Assembly: GCA_030038275.1 (NCBI GenBank)
Contig: JASHPG010000003.1
Span: 1 to 35,155, forward strand
Length of the DNA stretch: 35,155 nt
Direction of reading: 5' to 3'
Source of the DNA: Candidatus Acidiferrales bacterium
Lineage (GTDB): Bacteria; Acidobacteriota; Terriglobia; Acidiferrales; UBA7541
Positions 15,065 through 22,359 of the stretch are shown piece after piece (position 1 is the stretch's first letter; each line of letters starts with the position of its first letter). The translations under genes were made by a program, and so were the position numbers. The notes below the pieces were generated by a model. It saw only the letters and a program-made list of their open reading frames with translations. It did no database searches and had not been told where the DNA came from.

Positions 15065-17419
15065 CTATTGAACTGAAACGGTGATGGTCACCGGTGCGGG
15101 ATTCGTCACCGTCGCGCCTGCTTGCACGTTCGCTTGAGGCGTCACCGTCACCACGTATGTCCACGCACCCTTCGATCCGGATGATTTCGCTGGATTGGAC
15201 GTCCCGCCGCACGCCACCAACGATCCTGCCAGCGAGATCGCCACTACCATGAGCACCAGGCCCGCCCCGCGCCTCCGCCGGAAAATAAACGGCAGCCCGA
15301 TCAGCAGCGCGCCAAACGCTGCCGCGCCCCCGGTCCATGGCGCCGGAGCGCGATTCTGTGCATCGGCGTTGGATGCAATCGTTACGGTCGCATTTGTGGT
15401 GCTTCCTGCGCTGAGCGTCACCGGGCTCACGCTCGCGGATATGTTTCCCGGCGTGCCGTTGCTAGAGCTGACGCTCGTCGTGAACGAGACGGTCCCCGAG
15501 AAATTAGTCGACGCCAGCGCCAGCGTTGCCGTGCCTGTGCCTCCCGGAGCGAGCGAAATTGCCTGAGTCTTTGCCGTCAACGTGTAAGACGCCGATCCGG
15601 AACCCGTTGTGCCCGTCGCGCCCGTCAACTGAATCGTCTGCGTCGCGGGCGTCGAATTGTCGGCGACGACCAGGCTGCCGTTGACTGTTCCGGCGGTTTG
15701 CGGCGTGAACTCAATGCCAAGCACGCAGCTTTCGCCCGGATTCAGTGTGTCCGAAGCCTTGCATGACGTGTCGTCACCTCCAAGCGAGAAGCCCGCGGGC
15801 GTCGTGATTTGGCTGATGCTCAAGGGCGATGCTCCCGAATCGATCACGGTAACGTTTTGCGCGGCGCTGCTCGCGCCCACCCCGGTGGCTGGAAACGTAA
15901 GCGAAGGCGCATCGAACAGGTCGATCTTGCGAACCACGCCATTCAAGGAATCGGCCACGTAGAGATTCCCGTCTTTATCGACATATATTCCCGCCGGGCC
16001 GTTCAATTGCGCGCTGACGGCGGCTCCGCCGTCGCCCGTGTAACCGGCCGTCCCAGTACCCGCGATCGTCGAGATATTTCCCGTCGCTGCGTTCACCTCG
16101 CGAATCACTTGGCTCGTTTCGTCAGTGATGAAGATGTCGCCGGCGGCGTCCACTCGCACGCCCCGGGGATTGTTCAGTTCCGCGCTGATGGCCAGGCCAC
16201 CATCTCCCGAATTTCCCGCGGCGCCCGGTGTTCCGGCCACTGTGGAAATCGGATTCGGAGTCTGCCCGGTCAGTAGTGTTTTGCGGATGATGTGATTGCC
16301 GCTGTCCGCCACGTAGATGTTGTTCGCGGCGTCCATGTCCAATCCCGTCGGGCTGTTCAGTTCCGCGCTCATGTTGCCTTCGCCGTCGCCGTTGTATCCC
16401 TGCACGCCGTTGCCCACCTGCGTGGTGGTCGTGTATGCCACTCGATCGATCGTGCGAACGCGGTTATTCAGCTTGTCCGCTATATGGAGATTCTGCGCGT
16501 GGCAAAACACTAGGCCCACCGGAGCATTCAACGTGATCTGATTCCCGGGGCAGCCGTCTCCCACGGAATTCGTGGCAGCCGCGCAAACCGGAGGAGGCGT
16601 CGTACCGCTTGTGTAATATTGCCCCGCGTACGTGGTGATAATTCCGCGCGTGTCCACCTTGCGAACCACGTTGTTGTTCGTGTCCGAGATGTACACGAAC
16701 CCCGAACCATCCACCACCACGTCGCTCGGCCCGTTCAGATCCGCGCTCGTAGCGGGTCCGCCGTCGCCCGCATAACCAGCCGTACCCGTCCCGGCGAAAA
16801 CGGAAATCACTCCCGATGGCGTCACTTTATAAACTTCATTGGCCTTCGTGTCCGCGATGTACTCATTACCGAATCCATCAAATGCCACGCCCATCGGCTC
16901 CATCAACCCCACGCTCGTGGCCTGGCCGCCAAAGGCTCCCGTCCCGCCGCCTGCGAACGTGGAGATCGCGCTCGGCGTAAACGCCGCCAGCGGCTCTGTG
17001 CCGGAAGCATCGAGCGAAATCGCCAGCAGCAGATTGCCACTCGGATCGTTGAGCACCACGCAGCCTTGCCGCCTGCCCGGCGCCGTCGGTTGGAACTGGA
17101 CCTCCGCGGTGCACGTTCCCGCCGTTACGTTCGGGCAGGTCGTGCCTCCCTGCACCTCGGTAAAGTCCAGATTCGGCGCGCCAAGCGTCAGCACCGAAAC
17201 GCTCCCCAGCGTCACGCCGGATGGCACGCTGATGCTGAAAGTCGTCGTGCCCGCCGCCTTAAAAATGTAGTTCGCTGGCGTCGATGTCACCTGCGCCGAA
17301 GTGCCTTGCGCCTGCGATGGCGATGCCGTCAGAAACAAGCACAGGCAGAGAATGGCGATGCCTAAGATGTGGACCGGAACAGCGGAATGAAAGTGCCCCC
17401 AGCGAATCCTGCTTGGCAT
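15065..17419 (-). CDS. Secreted NHL-repeat protein with choice-of-anchor domain and acidobacterial-type C-terminal tail
   Basis: 784 residues from ATG 17419, with a G-rich site (GGGGG) about 9 bases upstream; an in-frame start at 17467 is possible. Signal peptide about 1-38 (cut near SQAQ). Residues about 40-150 form a beta domain ending at a Cys-rich TCPNVTAGTC. About six NHL repeats follow (150-510), each with the pattern LNxPxGVxVDxxGNxYVADxxNxxVRK and spaced by AGTGTAGYxGDGGxA. Then a choice-of-anchor/Hydin-like Ig domain (515-610; PGESCVLGIEFTPQTAGT) and another Ig-like stretch. The end is unusual: helix, RRRR, second helix, SLVACGG, then about 45 beta-prone residues. NHL propellers usually mediate protein or ligand contacts; no enzymatic role is implied. 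Confidence 0.85.
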   Translation of the reverse strand: MPSRIRWGHFHSAVPVHILGIAILCLCLFLTASPSQAQGTSAQVTSTPANYIFKAAGTTTFSISVPSGVTLGSVSVLTLGAPNLDFTEVQGGTTCPNVTAGTCTAEVQFQPTAPGRRQGCVVLNDPSGNLLLAISLDASGTEPLAAFTPSAISTFAGGGTGAFGGQATSVGLMEPMGVAFDGFGNEYIADTKANEVYKVTPSGVISVFAGTGTAGYAGDGGPATSADLNGPSDVVVDGSGFVYISDTNNNVVRKVDTRGIITTYAGQYYTSGTTPPPVCAAATNSVGDGCPGNQITLNAPVGLVFCHAQNLHIADKLNNRVRTIDRVAYTTTTQVGNGVQGYNGDGEGNMSAELNSPTGLDMDAANNIYVADSGNHIIRKTLLTGQTPNPISTVAGTPGAAGNSGDGGLAISAELNNPRGVRVDAAGDIFITDETSQVIREVNAATGNISTIAGTGTAGYTGDGGAAVSAQLNGPAGIYVDKDGNLYVADSLNGVVRKIDLFDAPSLTFPATGVGASSAAQNVTVIDSGASPLSISQITTPAGFSLGGDDTSCKASDTLNPGESCVLGIEFTPQTAGTVNGSLVVADNSTPATQTIQLTGATGTTGSGSASYTLTAKTQAISLAPGGTGTATLALASTNFSGTVSFTTSVSSSNGTPGNISASVSPVTLSAGSTTNATVTIASNADAQNRAPAPWTGGAAAFGALLIGLPFIFRRRRGAGLVLMVVAISLAGSLVACGGTSNPAKSSGSKGAWTYVVTVTPQANVQAGATVTNPAPVTITVSVQ

Positions 17420-17807
17420 CTTGGAAACCCCCTTTGGGATGAACAACAGGACCATGAGCGAAGACATGGGCGGAAGATATGACCGGCGATCAGTAGCAAA
17501 GTTCTTCAGTGCAGCCAGAACTGAATTGGCGTTTTCTGTTTAGGGCTGGAGACTGGTTCTGTAGCGGCCGCGTTTACGCGGGCGCATTTCTTGGGTTCTG
17601 AACGCTCTACGGGTCGGAGCATAACGCACACAAATTGTATGCGCGCCCCGCCGCCGCCCAATCGAAGAAAGCCAGTAAAAGCGGCTCGGGGCATTTTTGC
17701 ATCGCTTCGGAAGTTCAAATCCACCGCGCCGCCCTGCGCGCACTGAATCTTCCGCGTGAAAACGGAAATTGCGGTTACAATCGCGCGTTCATTACCGCGA
17801 GGTGCAT
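17420..17807. other. Divergent gap between NHL and ManD-like genes
   Basis: 388 bases. It contains the NHL leader, a REP-like hairpin (17558-17585), and, next to the downstream gene, TACAAT (17776-17781), a plausible -10 about 27 bases before the ATG. No coding frame with a ribosome binding site was found. Confidence 0.5.
17558..17585 (+). repeat. REP-like hairpin, TGTAG-GCCGC family, copy 2
   Basis: TCTGTAGCGG then a perfect 5-bp hairpin CCGCG-TTTA-CGCGG (17568-17581), followed by GCGC. Same layout as the copies at 13112 and 33280. Confidence 0.5.
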
Positions 17808-19232
17808 ATGAACGAACCTAAATTTGAACGCGAACGCGAGATTTCCCCTGCAGGCATCCGCAGCCGCCGCGCCGTGCTGAAATCGGCGCTGCTTGGCGGA
17901 GGCGCGGCAGTAGCGGCGCTTTTCAGGAGCCCTCTCGCCCAAGCCGCTCCAACACCGAAGCAGCAAGCGGCGGACGCAGCATTCGAGCGCGCCACGCGCG
18001 GCATGCCGGCCCCGCGCATTAAAGACGTCACCGTGATAAACGTCGGAGGCGGCGGCGCAAACGACTCCACAGTCGTAAAGGTCACCACCGATCAGGCGGG
18101 TTTGCATGGCTACGGCTGCGCGACCGTCACATTCCCTGGTGGCCGATCGAAGCTGATCAAGCCGATGGTGGACAACTATCTGAAGCCGCTCGTCGTCGGC
18201 CGCACCACCGACCGCATCGAGCAGATCTGGCAGCTCTGCTATCTCAGCTCCTACTACAAAAACGACGCGGTGCAGAACTGCGCTATCGGCGGCCTCTGCG
18301 ACGCGCTCTGGGACATCAAAGGCCGGCAGGCCGGAATGCCCGTCTATCAGCTCGTCGGTGGTAAGGTGCGCGAAGCGGCGGACATCTACCTGCACGTATG
18401 GCTGGGCCGCCCGGATCAGGACGCCGGCAAGGAGTTCGTCGAGAACTCCAAAAAGGTTATCGCAACAGGCTGCCGCAACGTACTGGTCGCCATGTTCGTT
18501 CGCGATGCCGCAACGGCTACGATTTACGGCCAGCCGAAATTCGACGATGGCTCCATGCCCTTCGATCGCGATAAGGAGATTCGCAGGATTCTCACCGCGT
18601 TCGAGGCCTTCCGGAAAGAAATGCCGCCCGAGCTTGGCATCGGCGTGGACGTTCATTCGCTGCTCGATAGCATCCGCGGCACCGAATTTGCCAAAAATCT
18701 CGAGCCGTTCAATCTATTTTATTGCGAGGATTTGTTTCCGCCCGAGGAATCCGATCACTACCGCATCGTCCGCGAACAATGCACCACGCCGCTTGCCATC
18801 GGCGAGCTTTGGAACAATCCGCACGAATGGCAGCCGCTGGTGCAAGATCGCCTGATCGATTACGTTCGCCATCAGGTCTCGCACGTCGGCGGCTTTACCG
18901 CCGCGCAAAAAATCGCCGCGTTTGCCGCCAACTTCGAGGTGAAATTCGCCTGGCACGGCGCGCCTTGTTCGCCCGTGGGCCACATGACCAACCTAACGCT
19001 CGACCTCACCAACCCGAACTTCGGCATCCACGAGCATTTCGGCTACACGCCGCTCGTCGAAGATATCTTCCACGGCTGCTTGCAGGCCAAGGACGGCTAC
19101 GCCTGGATCAACGAAAATCCCGGCTGGGGAATTGAAGTGGACGAAGCCCTCGCCGCCAAGCATCCCATCACCGACGAGCGCCCCAACGAAATCCGCACCA
19201 CCGACGGCTCCTTCATCCAAGGCACCGGCTAA
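17808..19232 (+). CDS. Tat-exported enolase-superfamily enzyme, mannonate dehydratase (ManD)-like
   Basis: 474 residues from ATG 17808 (GAGG 7 bases upstream). Residues 1-46 are a twin-arginine signal: SRRAVLK (19-25), hydrophobic LLGGGAAVAAL, cut near AQA/AP. The rest is a full mandelate racemase/muconate lactonising fold closest to the ManD group (D-mannonate/D-gluconate dehydratases): metal ligands Asp281, Glu307 and Glu333 in VDVH, CEDLFPPE and IGELWNNPHEW; His283 in the DVH motif; catalytic His383 in AWHGAPCSPVGH; and NFGIHEHFGY. Known ManD proteins are cytosolic sugar-acid dehydratases, so a Tat signal is unusual. The substrate is not predictable. No sugar-acid genes are adjacent. Ends 72 bases from the convergent hppA stop with a shared terminator. 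Confidence 0.85.
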   Translation: MNEPKFEREREISPAGIRSRRAVLKSALLGGGAAVAALFRSPLAQAAPTPKQQAADAAFERATRGMPAPRIKDVTVINVGGGGANDSTVVKVTTDQAGLHGYGCATVTFPGGRSKLIKPMVDNYLKPLVVGRTTDRIEQIWQLCYLSSYYKNDAVQNCAIGGLCDALWDIKGRQAGMPVYQLVGGKVREAADIYLHVWLGRPDQDAGKEFVENSKKVIATGCRNVLVAMFVRDAATATIYGQPKFDDGSMPFDRDKEIRRILTAFEAFRKEMPPELGIGVDVHSLLDSIRGTEFAKNLEPFNLFYCEDLFPPEESDHYRIVREQCTTPLAIGELWNNPHEWQPLVQDRLIDYVRHQVSHVGGFTAAQKIAAFAANFEVKFAWHGAPCSPVGHMTNLTLDLTNPNFGIHEHFGYTPLVEDIFHGCLQAKDGYAWINENPGWGIEVDEALAAKHPITDERPNEIRTTDGSFIQGTG

Positions 19233-19239
19233 CCAAAAT

Positions 19240-19271
19240 AAGAAGGGGAGGGCATCAGCTCTCCCCTTCTT
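19240..19271. terminator. Bidirectional terminator between ManD-like gene and hppA
   Basis: Perfect 11-bp stem AAGAAGGGGAG (19240-19250) with CTCCCCTTCTT (19261-19271) around a 10-base loop. On the minus strand it is followed by TATTTTGG, on the plus strand its own 3' arm ends TTCTT, so it can serve both convergent genes. Confidence 0.75.
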
Positions 19272-19303
19272 GATTCACCAATTGCGGCCACGCAGACTTT
19301 CGC

Positions 19304-21805
19304 CTACACGCCCACCTTCTCTCGGCTCGCTTCAGTGCTCTTCGCTTCTTCGGCGGCCTGAATCCTCATGCCGAAGAACGACCGGTACACGAAGAAGAAC
19401 GAAATCAGGAAGAAGACGCCCGCCAGTATGTGCGTCAGCCCCTCGTTCTTCGACGCCAATTCCACCGCCAGCTCCACGGCCAGCAGCCCGAAGAGCGTGG
19501 TGAACTTAATCACAGGATTCAGCGACACAGACGAAGTATCCTTGAACGGATCGCCCACGGTGTCGCCCACCACCGTCGCATCGTGCAGCGGAGTGCCTTT
19601 CTGCTTCAGCTCCACTTCCACGATTTTCTTGGCGTTGTCCCACGCGCCGCCCGCGTTGGCCATGAAAATCGCCTGGTACAGACCGAACACCGCGATCGAA
19701 ATCAGGTAGCCGATGAAAAAGAATGGCTCCGCGAACGCAAATGCCAGCGCCGCGAAAAACACCGCGAAGAAGATGTTCCACATGCCCTTCTGCGCGTAAA
19801 CCGTGCAAATTTCCACCACTTTTTTGCTGTCCGCGATCGACGCTTTCTCCACGCCCTCCAGCTTAATGTTTGCCTTGATGAACTCCACGGCCCGATACGC
19901 GCCGGTCGTCACCGCCTGCGTCGATGCGCCCGTGAACCAATACACGATCGCGCCGCCGGTAATTAGCCCCAGCACGAAAGGCGCATGCAGCAGCGAAAGT
20001 TTGTTCACATTCGTGGTAATGCCGTTCGTTAGCGCCATGATGATCGAGAAAATCATCGTCGTAGCACCGACAACGGCCGTCCCGATCAGCACGGGCTTCG
20101 CCGTCGCCTTGAACGTGTTTCCTGCTCCGTCATTTGCTTCCAGCAGATCCTTGGCGCGGCTGAAATTTGCATCTATGCCGAAGTCCCGCTTCAGCTCCAT
20201 CTCCGCGTTCGGCACTTGCTCGATCAGCGAAAGCTCGTAAATCGATTGCGCGTTGTCCGTCACCGGCCCGTATGAATCGACGGCGATCGTCACCGGCCCC
20301 ATGCCCAGAAATCCGAACGCCACCAAGCCGAACGCGAACACCGGCGCTGCAACCATCAAATTATCCAGTCCGCCCAGGCTCACCAGATACCCGATGGCCA
20401 TCAGAATTGCCATCACCAGCCCGAGGTAGTACGCGGAAAAATTCCCGGCCACGAAGCCCGACAAAATTCCCAGCGAAGGCCCGCCTTCTCGCGCCGATGT
20501 AACCACCTCGCGCACGTGTCGTGATTCCACCGACGTAAACACCTTCACCAGTTCGGGAATAATTGCTCCCGCCAGCGTGCCGCACGAAATGATCGTCGAA
20601 AGCTTCCACCATTGCGATGGGTCGCCGCCCACGTCGGGAATCGTGAAGTAGGAAACGATATACGTCAGCACGATCGAAACGATGGATGTGATCCATACCA
20701 GGGAAGTCAGCGGCGATTCAAAGTTCATCTCGTCGGCGTTGCCGTACCGCGCCTTCGAGATGGCGTTGTTGACGAAGTACGCCACCGCGGCAGCCACCAG
20801 CATCGCGATGCGTATCACGAAAATCCATACCAGCAATTCCACTTTCACCGTGTCGCTGTGCGCGCCCAGCAGGATGAACGTAATCAGCGCGACGCCCGTC
20901 ACGCCGTAGGTCTCGAATCCGTCGGCGCTCGGCCCAACTGAGTCGCCCGCGTTGTCGCCCGTGCAATCGGCGATCACCCCGGGGTTCCGCGCGTCGTCTT
21001 CCTTGATCTTGAAGACGATCTTCATCAGGTCCGCGCCGATATCCGCGATTTTTGTGAAGATGCCGCCGGCGATCCGCAGCGCCGCCGCGCCCAGCGATTC
21101 GCCGATTGCGAATCCGATGAAGCACGGCCCCGCGTAGCTCCCCGGCACGAACAGCAAAATGATCAGCATCATCAGCAGTTCGACGCTGATCAGCATCATG
21201 CCGATGCTCATGCCCGCCCGCAGCGGAATGTGATACACGGGATACGGTTTCCCCGGCAGGCTTGCGAATGCCGTCCGTGAATTCGCGAACGTGTTTACGC
21301 GAATACCAAACCACGCCACGCCGTAGCTTCCGCAAATTCCCAAAATGCTGAACGCCAGAATGATTCCCACAGAAGTGGCCGAATCGTGCAGCAGCGCGCC
21401 GAAATACAGCAAAATCACGGCGGCGATGAAGAGCCACAGCAGCACCAGGAATTTACCCTGTTGCACCAGGTACGTTTTGCACGTCTCGTAGATCAGCTCG
21501 GACATCTCCCGCATCGCGCGATGCACCGGCAGATTCTTCAGCCGCATGTAAATCGTCAGTCCGAAGGCCAGACCAAAGAAGCAGAAGAGAATTCCCCAGA
21601 CCAGCAGCGTGTGGCCATTGACGCCCAAAAAGTTCACCTGCGAGAGGTCAGGCAGCCTCAGGTTGGCCTCGCCGCCCGCGGCGGAGGACTGCGCGTGGGC
21701 GGCGCCAACGTTCAACAGCGTCATTGTGAAAATCGCGGCGCAGGCGGCCACAATCCTCTTTCCTTGGCCGCGTAACAGTCCTGCGGCTGCGCGTACGGTG
21801 TGCAT
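19304..21805 (-). CDS. hppA: Membrane-bound ion-translocating pyrophosphatase
   Basis: 833 residues from ATG 21805 (GGAGG 7 bases upstream), longer than the usual 650-770. Hydrolyses PPi and pumps H+ (or Na+) across the inner membrane. About 16 hydrophobic helices. Substrate-site motifs: GADLMK (257-262), EDDARNP (269-275), DCTGDNAGD (280-288; the common form is DNVGDNVGD), and GNTFKATAKP (562-571). The Lys566 in that last motif is the mark of K+-independent enzymes, but position 569 is Ala where those enzymes usually have Thr. The first ~38 residues look like a cleavable signal peptide (cut near AHA/QS) followed by a 20-residue linker. Expressed from a strong promoter with a ~195-base leader. 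Confidence 0.93.
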   Translation of the reverse strand: MHTVRAAAGLLRGQGKRIVAACAAIFTMTLLNVGAAHAQSSAAGGEANLRLPDLSQVNFLGVNGHTLLVWGILFCFFGLAFGLTIYMRLKNLPVHRAMREMSELIYETCKTYLVQQGKFLVLLWLFIAAVILLYFGALLHDSATSVGIILAFSILGICGSYGVAWFGIRVNTFANSRTAFASLPGKPYPVYHIPLRAGMSIGMMLISVELLMMLIILLFVPGSYAGPCFIGFAIGESLGAAALRIAGGIFTKIADIGADLMKIVFKIKEDDARNPGVIADCTGDNAGDSVGPSADGFETYGVTGVALITFILLGAHSDTVKVELLVWIFVIRIAMLVAAAVAYFVNNAISKARYGNADEMNFESPLTSLVWITSIVSIVLTYIVSYFTIPDVGGDPSQWWKLSTIISCGTLAGAIIPELVKVFTSVESRHVREVVTSAREGGPSLGILSGFVAGNFSAYYLGLVMAILMAIGYLVSLGGLDNLMVAAPVFAFGLVAFGFLGMGPVTIAVDSYGPVTDNAQSIYELSLIEQVPNAEMELKRDFGIDANFSRAKDLLEANDGAGNTFKATAKPVLIGTAVVGATTMIFSIIMALTNGITTNVNKLSLLHAPFVLGLITGGAIVYWFTGASTQAVTTGAYRAVEFIKANIKLEGVEKASIADSKKVVEICTVYAQKGMWNIFFAVFFAALAFAFAEPFFFIGYLISIAVFGLYQAIFMANAGGAWDNAKKIVEVELKQKGTPLHDATVVGDTVGDPFKDTSSVSLNPVIKFTTLFGLLAVELAVELASKNEGLTHILAGVFFLISFFFVYRSFFGMRIQAAEEAKSTEASREKVGV

Positions 21806-21901
21806 CAAGATTCCTCCGTCAAACGATTCATCTGGGGATGTTCGGGTGCTGCTTCAGAAAGGCCTTCGCCAATTGCCGCTAACGCTTGGATCTCGCGCGT
21901 C

Positions 21902-21984
21902 CGCACCTGCAACTTGACTGTCCGAGCCCGCAAATGCTTCCGTCCTCCCGAGTGGAAGACTCCCTGAGAGGGAGCCTAGGTGCG
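21902..21984 (-). ncRNA. Candidate structured leader RNA of hppA
   Basis: Minus strand, within the ~195-base 5' leader. A closing stem CGCACCT/AGGTGCG (21978-21984 with 21902-21908, 7 bp) encloses a perfect hairpin CTCCCT-CTC-AGGGAG (21960-21974) and a second hairpin GTCTTCC/GGAGGAC (one T.G pair) just after it. The remaining ~35 bases of the enclosed part have no clear helix. It matches no riboswitch class I know (fluoride, c-di-AMP, TPP and guanidine were considered). Confidence 0.35.
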
Positions 21985-22007
21985 AGAAGTCACTTCACGA
22001 AGTTACT

Positions 22008-22036
22008 TTTCTATCAGGAAACGCCAGTTTCGTCAA
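22008..22036 (-). promoter_or_regulatory. Sigma-70 promoter of hppA
   Basis: Minus strand TTGACG (22031-22036), exactly 17-base spacer, TAGAAA (22008-22013). The best two-box housekeeping promoter in the window. Transcription would start near 22001, about 195 bases before the ATG. Confidence 0.7.
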
Positions 22037-22091
22037 TCAGCGGTCCGCCGGAGCAACTCGCGGATCGTTGCTCATGCTGTCTAAAGAACAC

Positions 22092-22256
22092 TTAGATCTC
22101 TAACCAAAGCGGCCGGCGTTCTTGGTCCAGCACGAGCACCAACAACTTTTCACCTATGATCAGGACAGTCCCTGGGTCTTGCAACTCGAGGTAAGGGTAG
22201 TGACGAAGTTGTTCGTTCGCGCGTTTCTTCACGTCCTCTGACAAAGCGTAAGCCAT
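22092..22256 (-). CDS. Small protein of unknown function, 54 residues
   Basis: ATG at 22256 with a perfect GGAGG 7 bases upstream (22264-22268), stop TAA at 22092. The peptide has an acidic/basic N-terminal helix (SEDVKKRANEQLRHY), then a short beta-rich part (TVLIIGEKLLVLVLD) and ends in RRPLWLEI. It has no signal peptide, membrane helix or Cys. Composition and ribosome binding site are those of a real gene. I do not recognise a family. It is divergent from aroA (103 bases between starts), and its transcript would read toward the hppA promoter. Confidence 0.7.
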   Translation of the reverse strand: MAYALSEDVKKRANEQLRHYPYLELQDPGTVLIIGEKLLVLVLDQERRPLWLEI

Positions 22257-22343
22257 CAAATGTCCTCCGCGCCTGATGAGGACGGATTATATGGCGCGAC
22301 ACATGGTCCAAACAATGCCCATCCAAAGCCGCTCTAGCAGCCA

Positions 22344-22352
22344 TGCTAGAAT
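22344..22352 (+). promoter_or_regulatory. Extended -10 of a leaderless aroA transcript
   Basis: TGCTAGAAT, with 7 bases to the aroA ATG at 22360. No Shine-Dalgarno precedes that ATG, so the message is probably leaderless. Confidence 0.55.
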
Positions 22353-22359
22353 CCTGCAA

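Noticed and set aside
21955..21985. CTGAGA-containing stem on the plus strand resembling a TPP riboswitch
   Set aside because: The rest of the THI-box consensus is missing, and the plus strand there is not upstream of any gene.
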